NCBI RefSeq assembly: GCF_027858935.1
Contig: NZ_JAQIBU010000313.1
Span: forward strand, 1 to 36,387
Length of the DNA: 36,387 bases
Direction: 5' to 3'
Source: Oleiagrimonas sp.
GTDB lineage: Bacteria > Pseudomonadota > Gammaproteobacteria > Xanthomonadales > Rhodanobacteraceae
The notes beneath the pieces were generated by a model, which ran no database searches, was not told the origin of the DNA, and saw nothing but the letters and a program-made list of their open reading frames with translations. A program made the translations under genes and the position numbers. Positions 8,961-17,355 of this stretch are shown here, one piece after another (the first letter of the stretch is position 1; the number at the start of each line of letters is the position of its first letter).

Positions 8961-9836
8961 ATGAAACTGAGCCTTGGTCCCCTGCAGTATTTCTGGCCGC
9001 GCGAACAGACCCTGGCGTTCTATCGCGAAGCCGCACACTGGCCAGTCGATACCATCTACCTGGGCGAGACGGTGTGCAGCAAACGGCGTGAACTCGGCAC
9101 TCGCGACTGGCTGGATCTGGCCGAGACACTTGCCGCCGAGGGCAAGCAGGTGGTGCTCTCATCCCTGGCCCTGATCGAAGCCGAATCCGAACTCGGCGTC
9201 CTGCGGCGGCTGGTTGAAGCCGGCCCCATGGTCGAAGCCAACGATCTGTCCGCCGTGCAGCTGTGCCGCGAGAAACGCTTGCCCTTCGTGGCCGGACCCT
9301 CACTGAACATCTACAACCATGAGGCGCTGGCGCTGCTCATGGAGGACGGCTTGCAGCGCTGGGTTCCCGGCGTGGAACAGGGCGAGCATTTGATCCACGA
9401 CATGCGCATGTGCATGCAGGCGAACGGACGCGACATGCCCGAACTGGAGGTCATCGCCCATGGTCGTCTGCCGCTGGCCTACTCCGCCCGCTGCTTCACT
9501 GCTCGCGCCCTGGACGTGGCCAAGGACCAGTGCGGCTTCCGCTGCATCGAATATCCCGAAGCCATGCCGTTGGCCACGCGAGAAGGAAAGCCGTTCCTGC
9601 GCATCAACGGCATCCAGGTTCTCGGCGAGGCAGTGACCGACCTGGGACCGGAGTTGCCCGCGCTGCGCACACTCGGGGTCAACCTGCTGCGCCTGTATCC
9701 GCAAGCGGCTGGCATGGCCGAGGTGGTGGATCACTTCGATGCCGCCCGTCAATCGATACAGGCACCTGCACGGATCGGCACCCGCAACGGCTACTGGCAT
9801 GGCGAAGCGGGCATGCACGCAGCGCCTGCGGACTGA
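8961..9836 (+). CDS. ubiV: U32-family protein UbiV, O2-independent ubiquinone hydroxylation
   Basis: MKLSLGPLQYFWPREQTLAFYREAA..VDTIYLGETVCSKRR...SARCFTARALDVAKDQCGFRCIEYPE; UbiV Cys ligand pattern. Confidence 0.95.
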   Translation: MKLSLGPLQYFWPREQTLAFYREAAHWPVDTIYLGETVCSKRRELGTRDWLDLAETLAAEGKQVVLSSLALIEAESELGVLRRLVEAGPMVEANDLSAVQLCREKRLPFVAGPSLNIYNHEALALLMEDGLQRWVPGVEQGEHLIHDMRMCMQANGRDMPELEVIAHGRLPLAYSARCFTARALDVAKDQCGFRCIEYPEAMPLATREGKPFLRINGIQVLGEAVTDLGPELPALRTLGVNLLRLYPQAAGMAEVVDHFDAARQSIQAPARIGTRNGYWHGEAGMHAAPAD

Positions 9837-9928
9837 TCTCACCGACTCTCAGGCATCAACCATCCCGGTCCGCACCACCCTGGCGTCGCGACCGGGTCGG
9901 GCTTGCCCACCCGCTGCACTGGCGTTCG

Positions 9929-10579
9929 TCAGAACGCATACAGCAGCACGGCAAAGAAGTGACAGATCGTGCCGGCGAGCACGAACAGATGCCAGATGAA
10001 ATGACTGTAACGGACACGTTCATCGAGCACGAAGAACACCACACCCAGGGTGTAGGCGAGCCCACCCGCCAGCAACCACAGCAATCCGTCGGTCGCCATG
10101 TGCTGCCATAAAGGACGGATCGCGATGACCGCCATCCAGCCCATGGCGACATACATCAGTGTGGAAACATGCGGAAATCGCATCCCGAGCGTGGACTTGA
10201 ACACCAGTCCCGCCAGCGCCAGTCCCCAGATCATGCCCAACAGGGTCCAACCCCAGCCACCGTGCAACACGCCCAGCGTGATCGGTGTGTAGGTGCCGGC
10301 AATCAACAGATAGATCGCGGCGTGGTCCAGTACACGCAGCAGCCGCTTGATCGGGCGGCGCGGCATGGCGTGGTAAAGGGTGGACGCCAGATACAGCATG
10401 ATGGTGCTGCTGCCGAAAACCGCCGCTCCGGTCACCGCCAAGGCACCACCGGCATGCATCGCATGCAGCAGCAGCACCGGCAAGCCGACCAGGGCGAGGA
10501 GCAGTCCGAGCCCGTGGCTGACGCTGTTGGCGACTTCCTCGCCGAGAGTCTGTTCCCGCCCCCTGCCACGTACCGGCAT
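9929..10579 (-). CDS. haemolysin III / PAQR family membrane protein
   Basis: EEVANSVSHGLGLLLALVGLPVLLL...STLYHAMPRRPIKRLLRVLDHAAIYLLIAGTYTPI...YSHFIWHLFVLAGTICHFFAVL; HlyIII signature. ATG at 10579. Confidence 0.93.
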   Translation of the reverse strand: MPVRGRGREQTLGEEVANSVSHGLGLLLALVGLPVLLLHAMHAGGALAVTGAAVFGSSTIMLYLASTLYHAMPRRPIKRLLRVLDHAAIYLLIAGTYTPITLGVLHGGWGWTLLGMIWGLALAGLVFKSTLGMRFPHVSTLMYVAMGWMAVIAIRPLWQHMATDGLLWLLAGGLAYTLGVVFFVLDERVRYSHFIWHLFVLAGTICHFFAVLLYAF

Positions 10580-10631
10580 CACGTCCCGGGCATCCGGACA
10601 TCGACAGCGCGATGTTTGATGCAGGGCCAGA

Positions 10632-11840
10632 TCATATCCGTGCGAAGACCAGGCTGGCATTGGTACCGCCGAAGCCGAAACTGTTGGACATCACCGTGTT
10701 CAGCGTCGCCTCGCGGCTCTCGCGCAGAATCGGAAAACCTTCGGCCTGCGGATCGATCTCCACGATATGGGCTGATCCGGCCATAAACCCGTCGCGCAGC
10801 ATCAGCAGGCTGTAGATCGCCTCGTGCACGCTGGCCGCGCCGAGTGAATGCCCGGTCAGTGCCTTGGTCGACGACAGCGGCGGCACGTGTGCGCCGAACA
10901 CCTCGCGCACCGCCGCAAGCTCCACCAGATCGCCCGTCGGCGTGGCGGTGCCGTGCGTGTTGAGGTAGTCAACCGGCGCCTGCACATCCTGCATCGCCAT
11001 GCGCATGCAGCGCACCGCACCCTCGCCGGAGGGCGCCACCATGCCTGCACCATCCGAGGTCACGCCGTAGCCGACCAGTTCGGCGTGGATGCGCGCGCCG
11101 CGCGCCTTGGCATGTTCGTAGTCCTCCAACACCAGCATGCCGCCGCCGCCGCCGATCACGAAACCGTCGCGACTGGTGTCGTACGGCCGTGATGCGGACT
11201 GAGGGGTGTCGTTGTGCTGGCTGGACAGTGCGCCCATCGCGTCGAACTCCGCGGTCATCCCCCAGTGCTCTTCCTCGCCACCGCCAGCAAACACCACGTC
11301 CTGCACGCCATGGCGGATCAGGTCGGCCGCGGCACCGATGCAGTGCGCCGAGGTCGCGCATGCGGCCGAGATGGAATAGCTGAAGCCGAGGATGCCGAAC
11401 GCCGTGGCCAGGTTGGCCGACACCGTCGAGCACATCGTGCGTGGCACCATGTACGGGCCGACCTTGCGCACGCCCTTGTCGCGCAGCAGGTCCGCGGTCT
11501 GGATCTGCCACTTCGCCGAGCCGCCACCGGAACCGGCGATCACGCCCACGCGCGGATTGCGGATCTGCTCCAGCATCAACCCGGCGTCGGCGATCGCATC
11601 GCGCATGGCCAGGTAGGCATAGGCCGCCGCATCGCCCATGAACCGTTTCAGCTTGCGATCCATGCTCGCGTCCAGGTCGATTTCAGGAACGCCGGCCACA
11701 TGACTGCGCAAGCCCAGCTCGGCGTACTCGGGCATGAACCGGATCCCGCTGCAGGCACCGCGCAACGCCCTTGAAACGGCATCGGACAAGGTGCCCAGGC
11801 AGGACACGATACCGAATCCCGTGACCACCACCCGGCGCAT
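10632..11840 (-). CDS. fabB: 3-oxoacyl-ACP synthase I
   Basis: [27 protein letters not shown]...; [14 protein letters not shown] active-site Cys; [23 protein letters not shown]. Paired with fabA. Confidence 0.95.
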   Translation of the reverse strand: MRRVVVTGFGIVSCLGTLSDAVSRALRGACSGIRFMPEYAELGLRSHVAGVPEIDLDASMDRKLKRFMGDAAAYAYLAMRDAIADAGLMLEQIRNPRVGVIAGSGGGSAKWQIQTADLLRDKGVRKVGPYMVPRTMCSTVSANLATAFGILGFSYSISAACATSAHCIGAAADLIRHGVQDVVFAGGGEEEHWGMTAEFDAMGALSSQHNDTPQSASRPYDTSRDGFVIGGGGGMLVLEDYEHAKARGARIHAELVGYGVTSDGAGMVAPSGEGAVRCMRMAMQDVQAPVDYLNTHGTATPTGDLVELAAVREVFGAHVPPLSSTKALTGHSLGAASVHEAIYSLLMLRDGFMAGSAHIVEIDPQAEGFPILRESREATLNTVMSNSFGFGGTNASLVFARI

Positions 11841-12355
11841 CAGAATGCCTCCGTGGACTGGAACAGGCCCACGCGCATGTCCTTGGCCACGTAGATCAGA
11901 CGATCATCAACGAACGTCTTGCCATCCGTGATCACCAGCGCAAGCCGTCCACGCATGACTCTGCGGATATCGATCTCGTAGCGGAGCAGTCGCGCACTGG
12001 GCAGCACCTGACCGGTGAACTTCACCTGCCCGACGCCAAGCGCGCGGCCGCGTCCCGGCTCGCCCAGCCAAGGCAGGAAAAATCCGCTCAACTGCCACAT
12101 CGCATCGACCCCAAGGCACCCCGGCATCACCGGATCACCCTCGAAGTGGCAGGCGAAGAACCAGGCCTCGGGCGTGATGTCCAGTTCGGCGACCATGTGC
12201 CCCTTGCCGTAGGCACCGCCATGGTCGTCGATATGTGTGATGCGATCGAACATCAGCATGGGTGGCGCCGGCAGGCGCGCATTGCCGGGGCCGAAAATTT
12301 CGCCCCGTGAACAAGCGAGCAGTTGCTCATAATCGAAAGAGGAAGGTCGATTCAT
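11840..12355 (-). CDS. fabA: 3-hydroxydecanoyl-ACP dehydratase/isomerase
   Basis: [39 protein letters not shown]...[30 protein letters not shown]; stop overlaps fabB start by 1 bp. Confidence 0.96.
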   Translation of the reverse strand: MNRPSSFDYEQLLACSRGEIFGPGNARLPAPPMLMFDRITHIDDHGGAYGKGHMVAELDITPEAWFFACHFEGDPVMPGCLGVDAMWQLSGFFLPWLGEPGRGRALGVGQVKFTGQVLPSARLLRYEIDIRRVMRGRLALVITDGKTFVDDRLIYVAKDMRVGLFQSTEAF

Positions 12356-12410
12356 GGGATATCCGCAGAAAAAGTGCAAAGCAGTCTGCGCGTCATGCTC
12401 CGTAGCCGCC

Positions 12411-12424
12411 CTGATGCAGATCAA
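12411..12424 (-). promoter_or_regulatory. FNR/ANR-type box (CTGATGCAGATCAA on +) upstream of fabA
   Basis: 9/10 match to TTGAT-N4-ATCAA; centre 62.5 bp upstream of the fabA ATG. Confidence 0.6.
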
Positions 12425-12838
12425 GAACATCTTGCGGCGCAAACTGCGGTTCCACGAGGTCACGCACGTGGCGTGGACATCGTTTCAAGGTGGGTACCAA
12501 GGCTTCCACGAAGCAAGCATATCGCCGCAAAAAGGCCCTGGGCAATGCAAGCCTGCCACTCCTGGCCGACCCGGTCATCGCGTGCGCTCCATGCAGGTTC
12601 TGGTCCGGTCGCATCACGCCTCGACAACGCATCCTGACAGCGCAAAGTCCTCAAGAGCAACCTGACGCCCTGTGGGCCACCCCGGGCCACATCGAGGAGT
12701 CCGTGGTGTCATCGATCCTAGGCGGGGAAAATCGGTTGCAACAGATACACACCGCAGTAGCAAATGCGGTCCTTGAGCCCGATGCATCGATCCCTCGCTG
12801 ATGACTTCAGATCAACCGTGTAGCGCAGTCCGCCTGGT

Positions 12839-13738
12839 TCACTGCGCGTCCGGCTTGTGCTGCAATCGGCCTCCCTCCGATAAGCTTTCACGGCCATGCG
12901 CCGTTCGTGCTGCACGAGCCAGGCGCGCACCACGATTGAGCAATACCCGCAACCCCAGCGGCATCGTCTCGTACGGCAGACGGTCGAGCATGTTGCGCGC
13001 GGTCAGACCCAATTCGGTATCCCCGGTCAGTTCCAGTCGTCGCTGGAAGAACAGCGTGTCGGCATCCTCCAGCCGCCCGGCCAGCAGCAGCAGGTCCGTG
13101 AGGCGCCCTCGAACACTCGCCTCCGGTTCGTCCTCGCTCACCTGCAGGCGATTGCCACGCAGTTCCAGCACCCACTGCAGATTCAGGTCGCTGACTTCGA
13201 TCCCCAGGCGGCGGCCCTGCATGAATTCGATGTCACCCGCCGCCAGCGGCGCTTTCAGAACATGCGCCAGCGCCAACTCGAATGCGTGCTGTTGCCAGGA
13301 CCTCGGGCACAGGCGCAACAACGGCGCCATGCGGTGTGGTGGAGGCAGCAGGCGCAGCAGGCGCGTTGCAACGGAATCGAGAGGTGGACGGGGGATCATG
13401 GTATGCAGCATTGTCATCCGGATGCTTGGGGCTTTGCCTTGATCAAGGTCAATGCAACGGTCCTGCTGCCGACATGCATCGGCGATGGCCAGGTCGAGCA
13501 CGCCCTGCGCGGTGTCCCATGGAAGATCGAGTCGCTCCGCCATCGCGTTGGCACGCGTGCGCATGCTCCGTTCCCGGGTCGCATCGCGTGTCGGCATCCC
13601 CGCATGTACCTTGACCGCTGCAATGACGCGCACGGCCTTGCGACGCGCGGCCAGCAGCACGAGCAACCCGTCATCGATGCGATCAATCATGCTGCGCGCC
13701 TGTGCCAGCGCCATCCGTTCGCGGATTCCGAAACTCAT
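12839..13738 (-). CDS. ubiT: chorismate mutase (AroQ type) - UbiT (SCP2 domain) fusion protein
   Basis: N-terminal QARSMIDRIDDGLLVLLAARRKAV...K...RDATRER...ACRQQD aligns without gaps to E. coli AroQ catalytic positions (recalled sequence). C-terminal AAGDIEFMQGRRLGIEVSDLNLQWVLELRGNRLQVS...LLLAGRLEDADTLFFQRRLELTGDTELGLTARNMLD matches YhbT/UbiT. Alternate start at 13747; 13738 chosen because of an ATGA overlap with the upstream small ORF. Confidence 0.88.
   Translation of the reverse strand: MSFGIRERMALAQARSMIDRIDDGLLVLLAARRKAVRVIAAVKVHAGMPTRDATRERSMRTRANAMAERLDLPWDTAQGVLDLAIADACRQQDRCIDLDQGKAPSIRMTMLHTMIPRPPLDSVATRLLRLLPPPHRMAPLLRLCPRSWQQHAFELALAHVLKAPLAAGDIEFMQGRRLGIEVSDLNLQWVLELRGNRLQVSEDEPEASVRGRLTDLLLLAGRLEDADTLFFQRRLELTGDTELGLTARNMLDRLPYETMPLGLRVLLNRGARLARAARTAHGRESLSEGGRLQHKPDAQ
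13439..13452 (-). promoter_or_regulatory. FNR/ANR-type box TTGATCAAGGTCAA inside the CM-UbiT ORF linker
   Basis: TTGAT-N4-GTCAA; on the minus strand GACAAT (13415-13410) follows, and ATG 13399 (MIPRPPLDSVATRLL) lies 46.5 bp from the box centre. Confidence 0.55.
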
Positions 13739-13908
13739 GCCGGGCATCGCTCAGGCGGCAGGGATCGAGCCGCGGTCCGGCCGGTCTTCGCAGCGCAGTA
13801 CAGCAGCGGGTGCGCTCTCGGTTGCACGGACTGCGGAAAGGCCAACCCGTGCAAGGCACACGGCTCGCCCTGGGCCATGCTCTCGGCGAAGTTGTGGCAC
13901 GTCATCAT
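13735..13908 (-). CDS. small Cys/His-rich protein (57 aa), translationally coupled to CM-UbiT
   Basis: MMTCHNFAESMAQGEPCALHGLAFPQSVQPRAHPLLYCAAKTGRTAARSLPPERCPA*; ATGA overlap with 13738 start; FNR box centre exactly 41.5 bp upstream of ATG. Confidence 0.55.
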   Translation of the reverse strand: MMTCHNFAESMAQGEPCALHGLAFPQSVQPRAHPLLYCAAKTGRTAARSLPPERCPA

Positions 13909-13942
13909 GCCGATATCACACCATGCGCTCCCCGGGAGCGCG

Positions 13943-13956
13943 CTGATCTGGGTCAA
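13943..13956 (-). promoter_or_regulatory. FNR/ANR-type box (CTGATCTGGGTCAA on +) at the 3' end of fnr, upstream of the small Cys ORF and CM-ubiT
   Basis: CTGAT-N4-GTCAA; centre 13949.5 is 41.5 bp from ATG 13908; TGTGAT at -12..-7. Confidence 0.6.
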
Positions 13957-14813
13957 TCGTTGAACACGTTGCTCGCCATGTCCCGAAGCCGATCGCCATC
14001 GACGAACTGGACCTCGCGCCCCACGATGCGCAGGATGCCCTGCTCGCGAAACCGGCCGAGCACGCGACTGACGGTCTCCGAGGCCAGTCGCAGGTAATTG
14101 GCGATGTCGCCGCGAGACATGCTCAGGCGGAAATGGGTGCCGGAAAAACCCCGTGCCTGGTAGCGGGCGCTGAGGTCAACGAGGAAGGCCGCCATGCGCT
14201 CGTCTGCGCTGTGGTCGCCGGTCAGCAGGGATGCCGCGCCCAGTTCCTTGCTCAGCATGCGAAACACATGCTGCTGCACGTCCGGCTCGCGTGACGCCAG
14301 CGCGGTCATGGCCGGATACGAAAAGCGGCAGAAATGAGAGGGCTCCAGGGCAATCGCATCGCAGGGATAATGCTCCGGGTAGATCGCATCCAGACCGACC
14401 ACTTCGCCCGGAAGAAAGAACCCCAGGACCTGCTCGTTTCCGTCCCGATTGACAACCACCGTCTTGATGGTCCCGGCGCGCACGGCATAGATGGCGCGGA
14501 ACGGGTCGCGGTTGCGAAACACGTATTCGCCGGTGCGATAAGGCCCGACGTGTTCGACCAGACAGTGCAGTTCGAGCAGTTCCGGCTTGCCGTAACCCGC
14601 CACCTGGCATACCCCGGAAAAGGCACAGGTATGGCAGAACGTCGATTCATCGCCCTCGCCTGCGCCGGGCCGGTGCAGATCATGCAGCTTGCCTGGAGGA
14701 CCCTTCGGTTGCGAGGTTGCCATGCAGTGTGTGGCGCCGTCTTGCGCATTCGATTCGCGACGCGAACTGTCCTTGTCCGCCAACGGATCCGGGATGTTCG
14801 GCAACACGCTCAT
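13953..14813 (-). CDS. fnr: FNR/ANR-type O2-sensing CRP-family regulator
   Basis: STFCHTCAFSGVCQVAGYG (C-X2-C-X5-C) plus ALEPSHFC fourth Cys; SRGDIANYLRLASETVSRVLGRFREQGIL HTH. ATG overlaps hemN stop (ATGA). Confidence 0.95.
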   Translation of the reverse strand: MSVLPNIPDPLADKDSSRRESNAQDGATHCMATSQPKGPPGKLHDLHRPGAGEGDESTFCHTCAFSGVCQVAGYGKPELLELHCLVEHVGPYRTGEYVFRNRDPFRAIYAVRAGTIKTVVVNRDGNEQVLGFFLPGEVVGLDAIYPEHYPCDAIALEPSHFCRFSYPAMTALASREPDVQQHVFRMLSKELGAASLLTGDHSADERMAAFLVDLSARYQARGFSGTHFRLSMSRGDIANYLRLASETVSRVLGRFREQGILRIVGREVQFVDGDRLRDMASNVFND

Positions 14814-16210
14814 ATCGCCTTTGAGAATCCGTGCCCGCTGCTGTCCTGCTGCAGGTAGGCATCGAAACACATGGCCACATGCCGGATCAGCAGGCGCCCA
14901 CGCGGCGTGATCTGAAGCTGGTTCGCGTCGACCTCGACCAATCCGTCATCGGCCAACGGTGCCAGCCGTTTCATGTCATGCACGAAGTAACGATCGAAAT
15001 CGAGCCGGTGTCGATGACCGAAGGCCTTCTTGTCGAGTCGGCCATGGCACATCAGTTCGCCAATGAGTTCACGCCGGATCAGGTCGTCCGCACCCAGATG
15101 TATGCCCCGTATCACGGGAATCCGACCGGCATCCAGCGCTGCGTAATACGCCTTCAGTTCACGCGCATTCTGGCTGTAGGTTTCGCCAATACGGCCGATG
15201 GCGCTTACGCCAAGACCGATGATGTCGCAATCGCCATAGGTGGAATAGCCCTGGAAATTGCGCTGCAGGGTTCCGGCTTCCTGCGCACGCGCCAGGTCGT
15301 CATCGGCACGCGCGAAATGATCCATGCCGATGTAGACATAGCCCGCCTCGGTCAAACGTTCCAGGGTACGCCCGAACAGGGCCAGCTTGGTCGTCGCGTC
15401 AGGCAAGACCGAGTCCTGGATCTGGCGTTGCGCCTTGAACAGTTGCGGCATGTGCGCATAGCTGTAGGCCGCAATGCGATCCGGAGCCAGCTCGATCACT
15501 TGATCCAGTGTGCGCGTGAAGCGCTCCACGTCCTGGTGCGGCAAGCCATAGATCAGGTCCACGCTGATCGAGCCGAAACCACTCTCGCGGCCGGCGCGCA
15601 TGATGTCCTCGACCTGCGCCACGCTCTGGACGCGGTTGACCGCTTCCTGGACTTGGGGATCGAAATCCTGGATACCGATCGACATGCGATTGAGGCCCAG
15701 CGATCCAAGATCCTTCACGTATTCCGGTGAGGCGTAGCGCGGGTCGATCTCGATGCCGAACTCGCGTCGCGGACTGCGACTGAGTGTGAAATGGTTCTCC
15801 AGCACGCCGAGCAGTCGACGCATCCGCCCACGATCAAGGAAGTTCGGCGTGCCGCCACCGAAATGCAGCTGCACCACCTCGCGATCCGGGTCGAACAGCG
15901 GCGCGATCAATTCGGCTTCGCGCTGAAGGGCATCCAGGTAGATGTCGGCTTTACCAAGATCATGCGTGATGATCCGCGTGCAACCGCAGTAGAAACAGGG
16001 GCTGAAGCAGAACGGAAGGTGCACGTACAGCGAAAGCTCGCGCGGGATCGGCTCCTCGTTGGATGCCCGGGCCGCATCGCGCAACTGCCGCTCACCGAAA
16101 CCGTCATGAAACTGCGGCGCAGTCGGGTAGCTGGTGTAGCGTGGACCCTGGGTGTCGTACCGGGCGATCAACTCCGGATCGAATTGTGCGATCGAACGTT
16201 CTGTGTGCAT
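14810..16210 (-). CDS. hemN: oxygen-independent coproporphyrinogen III dehydrogenase
   Basis: MHTERSIAQFDPELIARYDTQGPRYTSYPTAPQF...YVHLPFCFSPCFYCGCTRI (radical SAM CX3CX2C-X-C); HFGGGTPNFL; YGLPHQ. Confidence 0.97.
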   Translation of the reverse strand: MHTERSIAQFDPELIARYDTQGPRYTSYPTAPQFHDGFGERQLRDAARASNEEPIPRELSLYVHLPFCFSPCFYCGCTRIITHDLGKADIYLDALQREAELIAPLFDPDREVVQLHFGGGTPNFLDRGRMRRLLGVLENHFTLSRSPRREFGIEIDPRYASPEYVKDLGSLGLNRMSIGIQDFDPQVQEAVNRVQSVAQVEDIMRAGRESGFGSISVDLIYGLPHQDVERFTRTLDQVIELAPDRIAAYSYAHMPQLFKAQRQIQDSVLPDATTKLALFGRTLERLTEAGYVYIGMDHFARADDDLARAQEAGTLQRNFQGYSTYGDCDIIGLGVSAIGRIGETYSQNARELKAYYAALDAGRIPVIRGIHLGADDLIRRELIGELMCHGRLDKKAFGHRHRLDFDRYFVHDMKRLAPLADDGLVEVDANQLQITPRGRLLIRHVAMCFDAYLQQDSSGHGFSKAI

Positions 16211-16244
16211 GGCACAATTCTGCGCATGCAAGGCATGCCTCGCC

Positions 16245-16258
16245 TTGACCGAGATCAA
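16245..16258 (-). promoter_or_regulatory. FNR/ANR-type box TTGACCGAGATCAA upstream of hemN
   Basis: TTGAC-N4-ATCAA; centre 16251.5 is 41.5 bp from hemN ATG; CAGAAT at -12..-7; no SD before ATG. Confidence 0.75.
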
Positions 16259-16317
16259 ACACGGGCGCGAACGATCCCGTGCAAGCGCTGCCCTGCGGCG
16301 CCTGCCGGATCGCCGCC

Positions 16318-17304
16318 TCAGCCCTTGCCCGAGGCGACGACCTGGTCGATGGCGCCGAAGATGCTCTTGCCGTGCGCGTCGGTGATCTCGATGCGTACGC
16401 GGTCGCCATGCTTCAGGAATGGCGTTTTCGGCGCGCCGTCGCGAAGCTTTTCCACCGTACGCTGCTCGGCCAGGCAGGATGCGCCCCTGGACGTGTCCTG
16501 GTTGGCGATGGTGCCCGATCCGACGATCGCACCGGCACCCAACGGCCGGGTCCTGGCCGCGTGCGCAACCAGTTGCGCGAAGTTGAACTGCATGTCGACG
16601 CCGCATTCGGCCTCGCCGAACCACTGGCCGTTGATCCACGTGCGCATGGGCAGATGCAGCGTGCTGTCCTGCCAGGCCTGGCCCAGCTCGTCAGGGGTGA
16701 CAAACACTGGCGACAGCGCCGAGCGCGGCTTGGACTGCAGGAATCCGAAGCCTTTGGCCAGCTCGCCCGGGATCAGGCCGCGCAGGGAGACGTCGTTGAC
16801 CAGGCCGATGAGCTGGATGTGTTCGGCCGCCTGTTGCGGCGTGACCGCCATGGGCACGTCGTCGACCACTACCACCACCTCGGCCTCCAGGTCGATACCG
16901 TAGTCCTCGCTTGATACCACCACGTCGTCGCGAGGCCCCAGGAAACCGGCGCTGGTGGCCTGGTACATCAGCGGGTCGGTATAGAAACTCTCGGGCACCT
17001 CGGCGCCCCGTGCCTTGCGCACGCGCTCGACATGCGGCAGGTAGGCGCTGCCATCGAGAAATTCGAAGGCACGCGGCATTGGCGCCGCCAGCGCGGCCAT
17101 GTCCACGTCGAAAGCACCGTCGGCATTGCCGGCATTGAGGTCGTCGTACAGCGCGTTCAAGCGCGGGGCGGTATTGGACCAGTCTTCCAGCGCAACCTGC
17201 AGTGTGGCGGCGATGCCGTCGGCCTTGACGGCGCGCGCCAGATCACGGCTGACGACGACCAGCGTGCCGTCGCGGCCACCGGCTTTCAGGGATCCGAGTT
17301 TCAT
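16318..17304 (-). CDS. fumarylacetoacetate hydrolase family protein
   Basis: MKLGSLKAGGRDGTLVVVSRDL...YQATSAGFLGPRDDVVVSSEDYGIDLEAEVVVVVDDVPM...LGAGAIVGSGTIANQD; adjacent to hmgA and hpd. Confidence 0.92.
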   Translation of the reverse strand: MKLGSLKAGGRDGTLVVVSRDLARAVKADGIAATLQVALEDWSNTAPRLNALYDDLNAGNADGAFDVDMAALAAPMPRAFEFLDGSAYLPHVERVRKARGAEVPESFYTDPLMYQATSAGFLGPRDDVVVSSEDYGIDLEAEVVVVVDDVPMAVTPQQAAEHIQLIGLVNDVSLRGLIPGELAKGFGFLQSKPRSALSPVFVTPDELGQAWQDSTLHLPMRTWINGQWFGEAECGVDMQFNFAQLVAHAARTRPLGAGAIVGSGTIANQDTSRGASCLAEQRTVEKLRDGAPKTPFLKHGDRVRIEITDAHGKSIFGAIDQVVASGKG

Positions 17305-17355
17305 GGGCAATCCTTGGAGCGTGTGTGAATCAATGGAGGGGACCTTGAGGCGCCC

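Noticed and set aside
12425-12838. Several short ORFs between fabA and CM-ubiT (e.g. 12490..12801)
   Set aside because: No recognisable motifs and overlapping in several frames; treated as non-coding.
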